A stretch of 64,000 nucleotides of DNA. It comes from Xanthomonas sacchari. Its GTDB lineage: Bacteria; Pseudomonadota; Gammaproteobacteria; Xanthomonadales; Xanthomonadaceae. The DNA lies in the NCBI RefSeq assembly GCF_024266585.1, contig NZ_CP100647.1, positions 2,275,001 through 2,339,000 of the forward strand, read 5' to 3'. Position numbers and translations under genes: made by a program. The notes beneath the pieces were generated by a model. That model saw only the letters and a program-made list of their open reading frames with translations. It had not been told where the DNA came from and made no database searches. Positions 50,618 through 58,788 of the stretch are shown in pieces (position 1 is the first letter of the stretch; every line of letters begins with the position of its first letter).

Positions 50618-51430
50618 ATGAACGAACAATGGCGCGAGCGCTTCGCCGGCATCGACCGGCTCTATGGGCAAGGCACGATCGAGCGGCTGGCGCACTGCCG
50701 GGTGGCGGTGGTCGGCATGGGCGGGGTCGGCTCGTGGGTGGTGGAGGCGCTGGCGCGCTCGGCGGTCGGCCATGTGACCCTGATCGACGCCGACGACATC
50801 TGCGTCTCCAATACCAACCGGCAGTTGCCGGCGCTGGCCGGGCAGTACGGGCGCAACAAGGCCGTGGCCATGGCCGAGCGCTGCGTGGCGATCAATCCGC
50901 AGATCGAGGCGGTCGCGGTCGAGGCCTTCCTGACCCCGGCCAACATCGCCGAACTGCTCGATGCCGGGTTCGACCTGGTGATCGACGCCTGCGACAGCTT
51001 CCGGGTCAAGGTCGAGACCATCGCCTGGTGCCGGCGGCGCAAGCTGCCGCTGCTGACCGTGGGCTCAGCCGGCGGACGCACCGACCCGACCCTGGTGCGG
51101 ATCCGCGACGTGTCGCGCACCGAGCACGACGCGATGCTGGCGCTGATCCGCAAGAAGCTGCGCAGCGAATTCAATTTTCCCAAGAACCCGCAGCGCTATT
51201 TCGGCGTGCCGGCGGTGTACTCGCTGGAGAACGTGCGCTACCCGCAGGCCGACGGCAGCGTCTGCGGCTTGCGGCCGGCGCTGGGGCCGGATGCGGCGCT
51301 GAACCTGGACTGCGGCGCCGGATTGGGCGCGGCCACGCACATCACCGGGGCGTTCGCCTTCGCCGCGGTCGGCAAGGCGCTGGAGATGCTGTTGAAGCGC
51401 GCCGCCGCGCGCGAGGCCGCGGCCGCCTAG
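50618..51430 (+). CDS. tcdA: tRNA threonylcarbamoyladenosine dehydratase TcdA (CsdL/YgdL)
   Basis: 270 aa E1-like enzyme. ATP-binding Rossmann motif VVGMGGVGSWVVEALARS (Gly33-Ser39), LIDADDICVSNTNRQLPA, and VIDACDSFRVKVE. It cyclises t6A37 of ANN-decoding tRNAs to ct6A. It lacks the Cys-x-x-Cys zinc motifs of ThiF/MoeB but keeps Cys in SVCGLRPALG as in TcdA. The stop codon TAG shares the palindrome CTAG with the stop of the convergent EAL gene. Confidence 0.94.
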   Translation: MNEQWRERFAGIDRLYGQGTIERLAHCRVAVVGMGGVGSWVVEALARSAVGHVTLIDADDICVSNTNRQLPALAGQYGRNKAVAMAERCVAINPQIEAVAVEAFLTPANIAELLDAGFDLVIDACDSFRVKVETIAWCRRRKLPLLTVGSAGGRTDPTLVRIRDVSRTEHDAMLALIRKKLRSEFNFPKNPQRYFGVPAVYSLENVRYPQADGSVCGLRPALGPDAALNLDCGAGLGAATHITGAFAFAAVGKALEMLLKRAAAREAAAA

Positions 51431-52854
51431 CGCTTGTCGGGGCAGGGGTCGGGCGGGTCCGCCGCGCCGGTCGACAGGTTGCGCTCGGTGGCGGCCTGCA
51501 GCACGGCCAGCCGTTCCAGGTCGTGCGCCGGCTGCGGGCGGCCGAACAGGAAGCCCTGGAAGTGCCGGCAGCCCATCGCCGAGAGCATCTCGCACTGCTG
51601 CGCGTCCTCGATGCCTTCGGCGAGCGCGACCATGCCCATCACCTCGGAGATCTCCACGATCTTCGCCAGCAGGCGCCGCGAGGACTCGTCGGCCTTGGCG
51701 TCGTTGACGAACTGCCGGTCGATCTTGAGCTTGGTGACCGGCAGCGTCCTGAGCATCGCCAGCGACGAGAAGCCGGTGCCGAAGTCGTCCAGCGCCCAGC
51801 CGATGCCGAACGCCTTGAGTTCGTGCATCTTGGCGCGCACCGCGGCGGTGTCCACGTACAGCGCCGATTCGGTCAGCTCGAATTCCAGCGACGCCGGCGC
51901 CACGCCCTCGCCGGTGATCACCTGCTTCACTGCGGCCACGAAGTTGGGGTCGAGCAACTGCACCGGGCTGACGTTCACCGCCACCACCAGTGCGCGCAGG
52001 TCCGGGTCGTGCGACCAGCGCCGCAGGGTGCTGCAGACCTGGCGCAGCACTTCCAGGCCCACTTCGCGGATCAACTGGCTTTCTTCGGCCAGCGGGATGA
52101 ACTTGTCCGGGGTCAGCAGCTTGCCGCTGGGATGCCGCCAGCGCACCAGCGCCTCGGCCCCGAGCATGCTGCCGCTTGCGTTGACCTGCGGCTGGTACAG
52201 CACCTCGATCTCGCCGTTGCCGACCGCCCGTGCCAGTTCCCGTTCCAGCGAGATGCGCGCGTTCACGTCGTTGCGGTAGATGTGCAGGATCGCCGCCAGC
52301 AGCCCGGCCGCGCAGGCCAGGTTGGACACCGCGCCGAGCTGGCGCATCCGCAACGGTGGCGACGCATGCGGCGCCAGCCAGTCCAGTTCGCCCGAGCCGA
52401 AGGCGACGAAGGCGGCCAGGCACGCCATGGGAAACACCAGCGCGCGGTAGCTGCGGCTGCGCTCGAACACGAACAGCGCGCCGGCCGCCAGCGTCAGGAA
52501 ATAGGTGTGTACCGAGCGCGGCACCGTGCCGATCGGTGCGTCGATGATCGAGATCACCAGCACCACCACGAAGATGCCGTGCGCGACCAGCGACAGCGAG
52601 GCCTCGTCGCACTGATGGCGTCGGCCGAGTGCGAGCAGGCCGACCGCGGTCAGTCCGACGAAGGCGAAGGCCAGTTCCGGCCGGCCGTAGTACAGGTAGC
52701 ACATGGTCCACAGGACGCCGAGCGTGGTGCACGACACCCCGGCCAGGGTCAGGGTACTGCGCATCTTGCGGCTGCGATTGCCGTCGCGGAACTTCAGCGT
52801 GACCCAGCTTTCGCCGTTGGAGGCGTATTTTTCCGACCCGGCGCCACTCTTCAT
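51427..52854 (-). CDS. Membrane-bound EAL-domain c-di-GMP phosphodiesterase
   Basis: 475 aa. About six N-terminal TM helices (34-54, 60-77, 88-104, 115-130, 138-154, 176-194), then an EAL domain from about 205. Catalytic motifs are intact: Glu234-Ala-Leu (GAEALVRWRHP), NVSP, ELTES, DDFGTGFSSL, KIDRQF, EGIED and QGFLFG. There is no GGDEF domain, so it should only degrade c-di-GMP to pGpG. The membrane region resembles a MASE-type sensor without a match I can name. It would promote motility or virulence and reduce biofilm when active. The longer in-frame start at 52929 is unlikely. Confidence 0.9.
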   Translation of the reverse strand: MKSGAGSEKYASNGESWVTLKFRDGNRSRKMRSTLTLAGVSCTTLGVLWTMCYLYYGRPELAFAFVGLTAVGLLALGRRHQCDEASLSLVAHGIFVVVLVISIIDAPIGTVPRSVHTYFLTLAAGALFVFERSRSYRALVFPMACLAAFVAFGSGELDWLAPHASPPLRMRQLGAVSNLACAAGLLAAILHIYRNDVNARISLERELARAVGNGEIEVLYQPQVNASGSMLGAEALVRWRHPSGKLLTPDKFIPLAEESQLIREVGLEVLRQVCSTLRRWSHDPDLRALVVAVNVSPVQLLDPNFVAAVKQVITGEGVAPASLEFELTESALYVDTAAVRAKMHELKAFGIGWALDDFGTGFSSLAMLRTLPVTKLKIDRQFVNDAKADESSRRLLAKIVEISEVMGMVALAEGIEDAQQCEMLSAMGCRHFQGFLFGRPQPAHDLERLAVLQAATERNLSTGAADPPDPCPDKR

Positions 52855-53327
52855 CGCCACGGCGCCCGCATGCGCGCGGTCGCCGTCCGCGCGGGAAAGG
52901 CGGCGGTCGAGGAGATCGCACGCGCGCACCGCGCGCTGTGGAGAAGCGGGTAGGGGGAACGGCTTGCCGATTGTTTCACGCCAGGATGATCCGATCTGCC
53001 AGAACGCGTGCCATCGAGCCGGCCGCCGAGCCTTCGCTGAGAGCGAACGGGTTCACACTCCGGTGCCTGGCGGACAAACACTCCGCTCGCCGTTTCAGCG
53101 CGGTGCACAGTAGCAGAAGCGAGCACGCGGAAACCCTGCCAAAAGAGGCCGATCCGGTAGCCCAGTTCACAGTTTCGTGCGAAAGGTGCGCGGCAAGCGG
53201 CGGTCGGGCGTGTTGCTGCGGTCCGCGCCCGCCGTGAGGCGCTCGGTGCCTTGCGTGGCGGCGGTGCGCTGGCGCATCGCTGCGGCATCGGCGCGCGGCG
53301 CTGGCTGTCTGCGAACGCGATCCTGCC
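52855..53327. other. Intergenic region, no gene seen
   Basis: 473 nt between two minus-strand genes. Composition is less GC-rich around 52960-53170. Short frames exist but have no recognisable domain; presumably it holds the promoter of the EAL gene. Confidence 0.45.
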
Positions 53328-54122
53328 TCAGGCCGGAGCGGCGGCGTCGGCGCGTGGCTCGGGCAGGCCGAACAGGCGTCGCGCGTTGGCCGTGGTCTGC
53401 GCCGCGATGGACGCGGGGGATGCGTCGCGCAGCGTGGCGATCGTGTCCAGCACCGTGCGCAGCCGCGCCGGTTCGTTGCGCTGGCCGCGGATCGCCGCAT
53501 CCGGCTGGTCCGGGGCATCGGTCTCCAGCAGCAGCTGCTGCAACGGCAGCGCGGCGGCCAGCCGGCGCAGGCGCTGCGCCCGCGCATAGGTGACCGGCCC
53601 GCCCAGCCCGACCAGGAAATCCAGCGAGCGCAACTGTGCAGCCTGTTCGGCGCTGCCGGCGAAACTGTGCACCACGCCACGCACGCGCCCGACCTGGCGG
53701 ATCGCCAGGATCACCGCGTCCACCGCGCGCCGGGCGTGCACGATCACTGGCAGGTCGAAGTGGCGCGCCAACTGCAGCTGTCCGACGAAGTAGCGCTGCT
53801 GCTCGGCCGCGTCCAGGCCTTCGACGAAGAAGTCCAGGCCGCACTCGCCGATCGCGCACGGCCGCTCGCGTTCGATCCATTCCTCCAAGGCCTGCAGGTG
53901 CGCGGGCCGGTGCTCGGCCAGGAACAGCGGATGCAGGCCGTACGCCGGATACAGGCCGGGTGCGGTCGCACAGACCGCGCGCAGCTTGGGCCAGGACGCC
54001 GCGGTCACCGCCGGCACCACCTGCGCCTGCACGCCGGCCGCCTGCGCGCGCGCGATCACGGCGGTGCGGTCGGGGTCGAACTCCTCCGCGTCCAGGTGGC
54101 AGTGACTGTCGATCAACTGCAT
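53328..54122 (-). CDS. TatD-family metal-dependent hydrolase
   Basis: 264 aa TIM-barrel. Metal site DSHCHLD (residues 5-11), GECGLDFF with Glu, PVIVHARRA, VVHSFAGS and LLLETDAPD. These match TatD DNases/amidohydrolases acting on DNA 3' ends and damaged nucleic acids or D-Tyr-tRNA-like substrates. Downstream 54129-54365 is probably the first gene of a two-gene operon with a 6-nt gap. Confidence 0.93.
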   Translation of the reverse strand: MQLIDSHCHLDAEEFDPDRTAVIARAQAAGVQAQVVPAVTAASWPKLRAVCATAPGLYPAYGLHPLFLAEHRPAHLQALEEWIERERPCAIGECGLDFFVEGLDAAEQQRYFVGQLQLARHFDLPVIVHARRAVDAVILAIRQVGRVRGVVHSFAGSAEQAAQLRSLDFLVGLGGPVTYARAQRLRRLAAALPLQQLLLETDAPDQPDAAIRGQRNEPARLRTVLDTIATLRDASPASIAAQTTANARRLFGLPEPRADAAAPA

Positions 54123-54128
54123 CGGCGA

Positions 54129-54365
54129 TCAGCGGCGCACGCGCTGCGCGGTCGAGGTCAGCGGCTCGGTGGCCTGCGCCGGCGTGCGGGTCTTCCAGTT
54201 GGCCAGCAGCAGCGTGCCCAGGCCGAACACGATCTCGTCGATGAAGGGCACCGGATCGGGCAGCAGCACGCTCAGCACGAACAGGCCGGCGGTGATCTTG
54301 AACAGCGTCGGGTAGCGCAGTTTGCCCGCCCAGCGCAGCAGCGGATACACGATCGGGTTGGGCAT
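54129..54365 (-). CDS. Small membrane protein (DUF6116-like)
   Basis: 78 aa. Hydrophobic stretch TLFKITAGLFVLSVLLPDPVPFIDEIVFGLGTLLLANWK forms one or two membrane segments around a conserved Pro/Asp turn. It resembles short xanthomonad proteins labelled DUF6116; this is from memory and tentative. GGAGAA lies before the ATG. It is upstream of tatD in the same operon (6-nt gap). Confidence 0.75.
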   Translation of the reverse strand: MPNPIVYPLLRWAGKLRYPTLFKITAGLFVLSVLLPDPVPFIDEIVFGLGTLLLANWKTRTPAQATEPLTSTAQRVRR

Positions 54366-54538
54366 GGCAGGTTCTCCGGGGCAGCGGTGGAAACGCTAAC
54401 AGCCGCGATATGGCGACGTTCCGGGGACGTTACCAGTCGCGTATCCGCCGCGTTACTGAATAGGGAGCGGATCGGTTCAGCTTCGGCGTGGTAATCACAG
54501 CACCGTAGACAACGCGGTCAGCCCGCAGGAGAGCACAC

Positions 54539-55354
54539 ATGAAAAGCACTACGACAACCGTTCTGGTCGCGGCTGGCGCCTTGCTGGTCGGCGGCGTCGC
54601 CACCGCAGCCTTCATGAACAATCGCGACAAACCGGTGGACGTCGCCAGCAGCGACGTGCGCCCGGCTCTGGACAATACGCGCGGCGACAGCGCGATGGAC
54701 AACAGCGTCGGCGGCAAGCTCGAGTACGCCGACGTGGTGCGGGTCGATCCGATCACCCAGAAGCAGCAGCGCTACGCCCAGGTGATCGGCACCGAGCCGC
54801 TGCGCGAGACCTCCACCACCACCACCCCGCGCCAGGTGTGCAACGACGTGGTGGTGCAGGAGCGCCTGCCCGAGCGCGACGGCAACGTCGGCGGCACCGT
54901 GGTCGGTGCGCTGGTCGGCGGCCTGCTCGGCAACCAGGTCGGCCACGGCAACGGCCGCAAGGCCGCCACCGCGGCCGGCGCGGTGGCCGGCGGCTTCATC
55001 GGCAACCGCATCGACCAGAACCACGTCGGCGGCCGCGTGGTCGACCGCACCGAGCGCCAGTGCCACACCGAGAACAGCACCGCGCAGTCCTCGACCATCA
55101 CCGGCTACAACGTGACCTACCGCAACGACGACGGCACCACCGGCACCATGCGCATGGACAGCAAGCCGGGCAGCCGCATCGCCATGGGCACGCAGGACGT
55201 GGTCAAGGGCTACGACGTGACCTACCGCTACGACGGCCAGGAAAAGACCGTGCGCATGGACGACCGCCCGAACAGCGACCGCCTGCCGGTGCTGGACGGC
55301 CGCCTGGTCACCCAGACCGCCTCGGCCGGCGACAGCGCCGTCAGCCAGCGCTGA
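54539..55354 (+). CDS. Glycine-zipper 2TM-domain envelope protein
   Basis: 271 aa. An N-terminal hydrophobic segment (7-25) exports or anchors it. Middle: two Cys (QVCNDV, ERQCHTEN) around the glycine zipper VGGTVVGALVGGLLGNQVGHGNGRKAATAAGAVAGGFIGNRI. C-terminal half contains two similar beta units, GYNVTYRNDDGTTGTMRMDSKPG and GYDVTYRYDGQEKTVRMDDRPN, a visible internal repeat. GGAG is 9 nt before ATG. A likely outer-membrane stress protein of the SlyB/OsmB type. A hairpin (55378-55403) follows. Confidence 0.85.
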   Translation: MKSTTTTVLVAAGALLVGGVATAAFMNNRDKPVDVASSDVRPALDNTRGDSAMDNSVGGKLEYADVVRVDPITQKQQRYAQVIGTEPLRETSTTTTPRQVCNDVVVQERLPERDGNVGGTVVGALVGGLLGNQVGHGNGRKAATAAGAVAGGFIGNRIDQNHVGGRVVDRTERQCHTENSTAQSSTITGYNVTYRNDDGTTGTMRMDSKPGSRIAMGTQDVVKGYDVTYRYDGQEKTVRMDDRPNSDRLPVLDGRLVTQTASAGDSAVSQR

Positions 55355-55377
55355 TCCGCCACTGCTGTGTCTCCCCG

Positions 55378-55403
55378 AAGGCCGGCGCTTGCGCCGGCCT
55401 TCG
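55378..55403 (+). terminator. Hairpin terminator after the glycine-zipper gene
   Basis: GAAGGCCGGCGC paired with its complement around TT, 23 nt after the stop; the T tract (CGTCTATTT) is weak. Confidence 0.6.
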
Positions 55404-55436
55404 TCTATTTGCGGGTGGCGGCGCGGGCAGGGCCGA

Positions 55437-55442
55437 TACAAT
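55437..55442 (+). promoter_or_regulatory. -10 hexamer TACAAT of the acyl-CoA dehydrogenase gene
   Basis: TACAAT lies 24 nt before the ATG at 55467 and 12 nt before an in-frame GTG at 55455, so the leader is very short whichever start is used. Confidence 0.45.
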
Positions 55443-55466
55443 GCGGCTTTCGCCGTGGACACCGCC

Positions 55467-56630
55467 ATGCCCCTGCCTTGCGACGACCTGTTCAACGTAG
55501 CCGCGCTGCTGAGCGAGGAAGAACGCGCGATCCAGCAGGCGGTGGCGCGCTTCGTCGACGCCAAGGTGCTGCCGGTGATCGGCGATGCCTTCGACCAGGC
55601 GCGGTTCCCGCGCGAGCTGGTGCCGGAACTGGCGCAACTGGGGCTGCTCGGCGCCAGCCTGCCCGCGGGGCAGGGCGGCGGCGGCCTCAACGCGGTCTGC
55701 TACGGCCTGATCTGCCAGGAGCTGGAGCGCGGCGACAGCGGCCTGCGCAGCTTCGTCAGCGTGCAGTCCTCGCTGTGCATGTATCCGATCCACGCCTACG
55801 GCAGCGATGCGCAACGCCAGCGCTGGCTGCCGGCGATGGCCGCCGGCACGGCGATCGGCTGCTTTGGCCTGACCGAGTCCCAGGGCGGCTCCGACCCCGC
55901 GGCGATGCAGACCCGCGCGGTGCGCGACGGCGACGGCTGGCGCCTGCGCGGCGACAAGATGTGGATCACCAACGGCAGCATCGCCGACGTGGCGATCGTG
56001 TGGGCGCAGACCGAGGATGGCGTGCAGGGCTTCCTGGTCGAGGCGGGCACCCCGGGCTTCGGTACCCAGGACATCGCGCACAAGATGAGCCTGCGCGCCT
56101 CGGTGACCTCGGCGCTGTTCTTCGACGACGTGCGTCTGCCCGACAGCCAGCGCTTGCCGGGTGTGCGCGGGCTCAAGGGCCCGCTGGGCTGCCTGACCCA
56201 GGCCCGCTACGGCATCAGCTGGGGCGCGATCGGCGCGGCCATCGCCTGCCTGCGCGAGGTGCTGGCCTACGCCTGCGAGCGCCTGCTGTTCGGGCGGCCG
56301 CTGGCGGCGACGCAGAGCGCGCAGATCAAGCTGGCCGACATGGCGCGGCGCATCGCCACCGCGCAGTTGCTGGCGCTGCAATTGGGCCGGCTCAAGGACG
56401 CCGGCACGCTGCAGCCGGCGCAGGTGTCGCTGGCCAAGTGGAACAACGTGCGCATGGCCCTGGACATCGCCCGCGAGTGCCGCGACCTGCTCGGCGGCGC
56501 CGGCATCACCACCGACTACGGCGCGATCCGCCATGCCCTGAACCTGGAATCGGTGATCACCTACGAAGGCACCGAGACCGTGCACCAGTTGGTGGTCGGG
56601 CGCGAGCTGACCGGCATCAATGCGTTTTGA
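55467..56630 (+). CDS. Acyl-CoA dehydrogenase, glutaryl-CoA dehydrogenase type
   Basis: 387 aa. FAD/acyl-CoA motifs: CFGLTESQGGSDPAAMQT, WITNGSIADVAIVWAQ, and the C-terminal YEGTETVHQLVVGRELTGINAF, where the Glu of YEGT is the catalytic base. The GITTDYGAIRHALNLESV segment and the ending match GCDH more than straight-chain dehydrogenases. It oxidises glutaryl-CoA or a related acyl-CoA in lysine/tryptophan breakdown; substrate choice is inferred. ATG at 55467 or GTG at 55455 are both possible. Confidence 0.85.
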   Translation: MPLPCDDLFNVAALLSEEERAIQQAVARFVDAKVLPVIGDAFDQARFPRELVPELAQLGLLGASLPAGQGGGGLNAVCYGLICQELERGDSGLRSFVSVQSSLCMYPIHAYGSDAQRQRWLPAMAAGTAIGCFGLTESQGGSDPAAMQTRAVRDGDGWRLRGDKMWITNGSIADVAIVWAQTEDGVQGFLVEAGTPGFGTQDIAHKMSLRASVTSALFFDDVRLPDSQRLPGVRGLKGPLGCLTQARYGISWGAIGAAIACLREVLAYACERLLFGRPLAATQSAQIKLADMARRIATAQLLALQLGRLKDAGTLQPAQVSLAKWNNVRMALDIARECRDLLGGAGITTDYGAIRHALNLESVITYEGTETVHQLVVGRELTGINAF

Positions 56631-56678
56631 CCCATGGCCCGCGCGCGGATCCGGGCGCGTTCTGCAGGAGGACCGACG

Positions 56679-57218
56679 ATGAGTGTTTTCGATGTGCGCG
56701 TGGAGACCGAGCGGCTGCTGTTGCGCCCGCCCTGTGCCGAGGATTTTGCGGCGTTTTGCGCCTTCGCCGCCGATGCGCAGACCATGCACCACCTCGGCGG
56801 CGTGCAGGTGCCGTCGGTGGCCTGGCGCGGCCTGGCGGCGATGGTCGGCAGCTGGCAGTTGCAGGGCTTTGCGATGTTCTCGGTGATCGAGAAGCGCAGC
56901 GGGCAGTGGATCGGCCGGGTCGGTCCCTGGCAGCCGCACGGCTGGCCGGGCACCGAGGTCGGCTGGGGCATCGCGCGTGCGTACTGGGGCCACGGCTATG
57001 CGCCGGAGGCGGCCGCGGCGTCGATCGACTGGGCATTCGCGCACCTGGGCTGGAGCGAGGTGATCCACGTCATCGCCCCGGACAACGCCAACTCCAAGGC
57101 GGTGGCGGGCAAGCTCGGTTCGCGGTATCTGCGCCCGGGGCAATTGCCGGAGCCGCTGGCGCAGGAGCCGATCGAGGTCTGGGGCCAGTCGCGGGCGCAC
57201 TGGCAGGCGCGGCGTTGA
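56679..57218 (+). CDS. GNAT-family N-acetyltransferase (RimJ/RimL-like)
   Basis: 179 aa. VETERLLLRPPCAEDFAAFCAFA opens the RimJ-type fold; GTEVGWGIARAYWGHGYAPEAAAASIDWAF is motif A (acetyl-CoA loop), then IAPDNANSKAVAGKLG is motif B. AGGAGG lies 8 nt before the ATG. It may acetylate a ribosomal protein N terminus or a small amine. It runs in a line with the next two genes but with 37-52 nt gaps, so co-transcription is plausible. Confidence 0.9.
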   Translation: MSVFDVRVETERLLLRPPCAEDFAAFCAFAADAQTMHHLGGVQVPSVAWRGLAAMVGSWQLQGFAMFSVIEKRSGQWIGRVGPWQPHGWPGTEVGWGIARAYWGHGYAPEAAAASIDWAFAHLGWSEVIHVIAPDNANSKAVAGKLGSRYLRPGQLPEPLAQEPIEVWGQSRAHWQARR

Positions 57219-57255
57219 GCCGCGGCGGGGACAGAATTCCACACAGGAGCGATGC

Positions 57256-57933
57256 ATGACATCCGAACGTTTCCCGTTGACCGTGTACGGCATGGCGCTG
57301 TCCGGCAATTGCTACAAGGTGCGGCTGTTGCTGGACCAGCTCGGCTGCGCCTACCGCTGGGTGGAGATCGACAGCGCCAACGGCCAGACCCGCACCCCGG
57401 CGTTCCTGGCCAAGAACCCCAACGGCAAGGTGCCGCTGCTGGAACGCGAGGACGGGCGCGTGCTGGCCGAATCCAACGCCATCCTGTGCTGGCTGGCCGA
57501 GGGCACCGGCTATCTGCCCACCGATCCCTGGCAGCGCGCGCAGGCGCTGAGCTGGCTGTTCTTCGAGCAATACAGCCACGAACCCTACGTGGCGGTGGCG
57601 CGCTTCGTCTGCGGCTGGACGCCGGCCGACTCGCCGCGTCGCGCCGAACTGCCGCGCCTGCGCGAGGGGGCGATGCGGGCGCTGGCGGTGATGGAGCAGC
57701 ACCTGCAGGCGCAGGCCTGGTTCACCGGCTCGGCCTACGGCATCGCCGATATCGCGTTGTTCGCCTACACCCACTGCGCCGGCGATGCCGGCATCGCGCT
57801 GGCGCGCCATCCGGCGCTGTGCGACTGGTTGCAGCGGGTGCGCGCGACGCCGGGTTTCGTGGCGCTGCCGCCGCTGCCGGAGCAGGTGCGTGCGCGGCTG
57901 GCGCTGGCCGCGTCGCCAGCGGCGTTCACCTGA
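57256..57933 (+). CDS. Glutathione S-transferase family protein
   Basis: 225 aa. Thioredoxin-like domain: LTVYGMALSGNCYKVRLLLDQLG (Ser and Cys near the thiol site), FLAKNPNGKVPLLERE and LAESNAILCWLAEGTGYLP. Helical domain: QAQAWFTGSAYGIADIALFAYTH. AGGAG precedes the ATG at 57256. This type resembles bacterial beta/theta GSTs of plant-associated bacteria. Substrate unknown. Confidence 0.9.
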   Translation: MTSERFPLTVYGMALSGNCYKVRLLLDQLGCAYRWVEIDSANGQTRTPAFLAKNPNGKVPLLEREDGRVLAESNAILCWLAEGTGYLPTDPWQRAQALSWLFFEQYSHEPYVAVARFVCGWTPADSPRRAELPRLREGAMRALAVMEQHLQAQAWFTGSAYGIADIALFAYTHCAGDAGIALARHPALCDWLQRVRATPGFVALPPLPEQVRARLALAASPAAFT

Positions 57934-57985
57934 TGGCCGCGCACCGGCAGCTAGCCTGCAGGTCCATTCGGTTAGGAGCAACGCC

Positions 57986-58540
57986 ATGAGCCAGTACCGC
58001 ATTGCCGTTTTCGTCGGCAGCCTGCGCAAGGAGTCGTTCAACCGGCGCCTGGCACGCGCGCTGGAGCGACTCGCCGGCGAGCGTGCGCGCTTCGAGTACA
58101 TCGAGATCGGCGACCTGCCGCTGTACAACCAGGATCACGACCACGACTACCCGGAGCAGGGCCGGCGCCTGAAGACCCAGGTCAGCAGCGCCGATGCGGT
58201 GTTGTTCGTCACCCCGGAATACAACCGCTCCATCCCCGGCGTGCTCAAGAACGCCATCGACCTGGGCTCGCGGCCGTACGGCGAGAGCGCCTTCGCCGGC
58301 AAGCCGGCGGCGGTCTGCGGGACCTCGCCGGGGGCGATCGGCAGCGCCCTGGCCCAGCAGCACCTGCGCAACGTGCTGGCCTACCTGGACATGCCGGTGC
58401 TCGGGCAGCCGGAGATCTTTCTGCAGTTCAAGGAAGGCCTGATCGCCGAGGACGGCGCCATCGACGACGAGCGCACGCGCAAGTTCCTCGCCGGCTTCGT
58501 CGACAAGTTCATTGCCTGGGTCGACGAATTGCAGGCCTGA
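57986..58540 (+). CDS. NADPH-dependent FMN reductase / quinone reductase (ChrR/azoreductase type)
   Basis: 184 aa flavodoxin-like. VFVGSLRKESFNRRLARAL binds the FMN phosphate; FVTPEYNRSIPGVLKNAIDLGSRP is the family signature; FAGKPAAVCGTSPGAIGSALAQQHLRNVL follows. It reduces quinones, azo dyes or chromate by two electrons, sparing the cell from semiquinone radicals. TTAGGAG is 7 nt before the ATG. The longer in-frame start is inside the GST gene and is rejected. Confidence 0.92.
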   Translation: MSQYRIAVFVGSLRKESFNRRLARALERLAGERARFEYIEIGDLPLYNQDHDHDYPEQGRRLKTQVSSADAVLFVTPEYNRSIPGVLKNAIDLGSRPYGESAFAGKPAAVCGTSPGAIGSALAQQHLRNVLAYLDMPVLGQPEIFLQFKEGLIAEDGAIDDERTRKFLAGFVDKFIAWVDELQA

Positions 58541-58622
58541 GCCGCGCCACGCGCGCCGTCGGTGGCGCGCGGATCGGGCCGGGGGGCCTTGTGCGGCAGG
58601 GCATGGGCGAGGTTTTCAACCG

Positions 58623-58645
58623 CTTGTCCCCAGACTTGTCCCCAG
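58623..58645. repeat. Direct repeat CTTGTCCCCAG x2 upstream of dnaB
   Basis: Two exact 11-nt copies start 12 nt apart, one helical turn, 75-97 nt upstream of the dnaB -10 box. They could bind a regulator in tandem. They do not match the DnaA box (TTATCCACA) well. Confidence 0.6.
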
Positions 58646-58719
58646 CGCGGGCGAGCCGCCGCGCTGCGCACCGCGGCCCGTGCAGGCGCCGCGCCCTAGC
58701 CCCGGCCGAGCGCGGCGAC

Positions 58720-58725
58720 TAAAAT
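58720..58725 (+). promoter_or_regulatory. -10 hexamer TAAAAT of dnaB
   Basis: TAAAAT 63 nt before the dnaB ATG, predicting a leader of about 57 nt with AGAGAAGA as ribosome site. Confidence 0.5.
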
Positions 58726-58788
58726 CGGCACCCGGGCCGCGGTGAGGCCGCGCCCGGCGCCCCGCGCCCCACAGAGAAGACCCAGCCT

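Noticed and set aside
52938..53237. Plus-strand 99-codon frame in the gap before tatD
   Set aside because: It has no ribosome site, no family similarity and an Arg/Cys-rich composition typical of non-coding frames.
58623..58645. DnaA boxes upstream of dnaB
   Set aside because: TTGTCCCCA differs from TTATCCACA at two positions in both copies, including a C in place of the conserved A, so the origin-type box is not supported.
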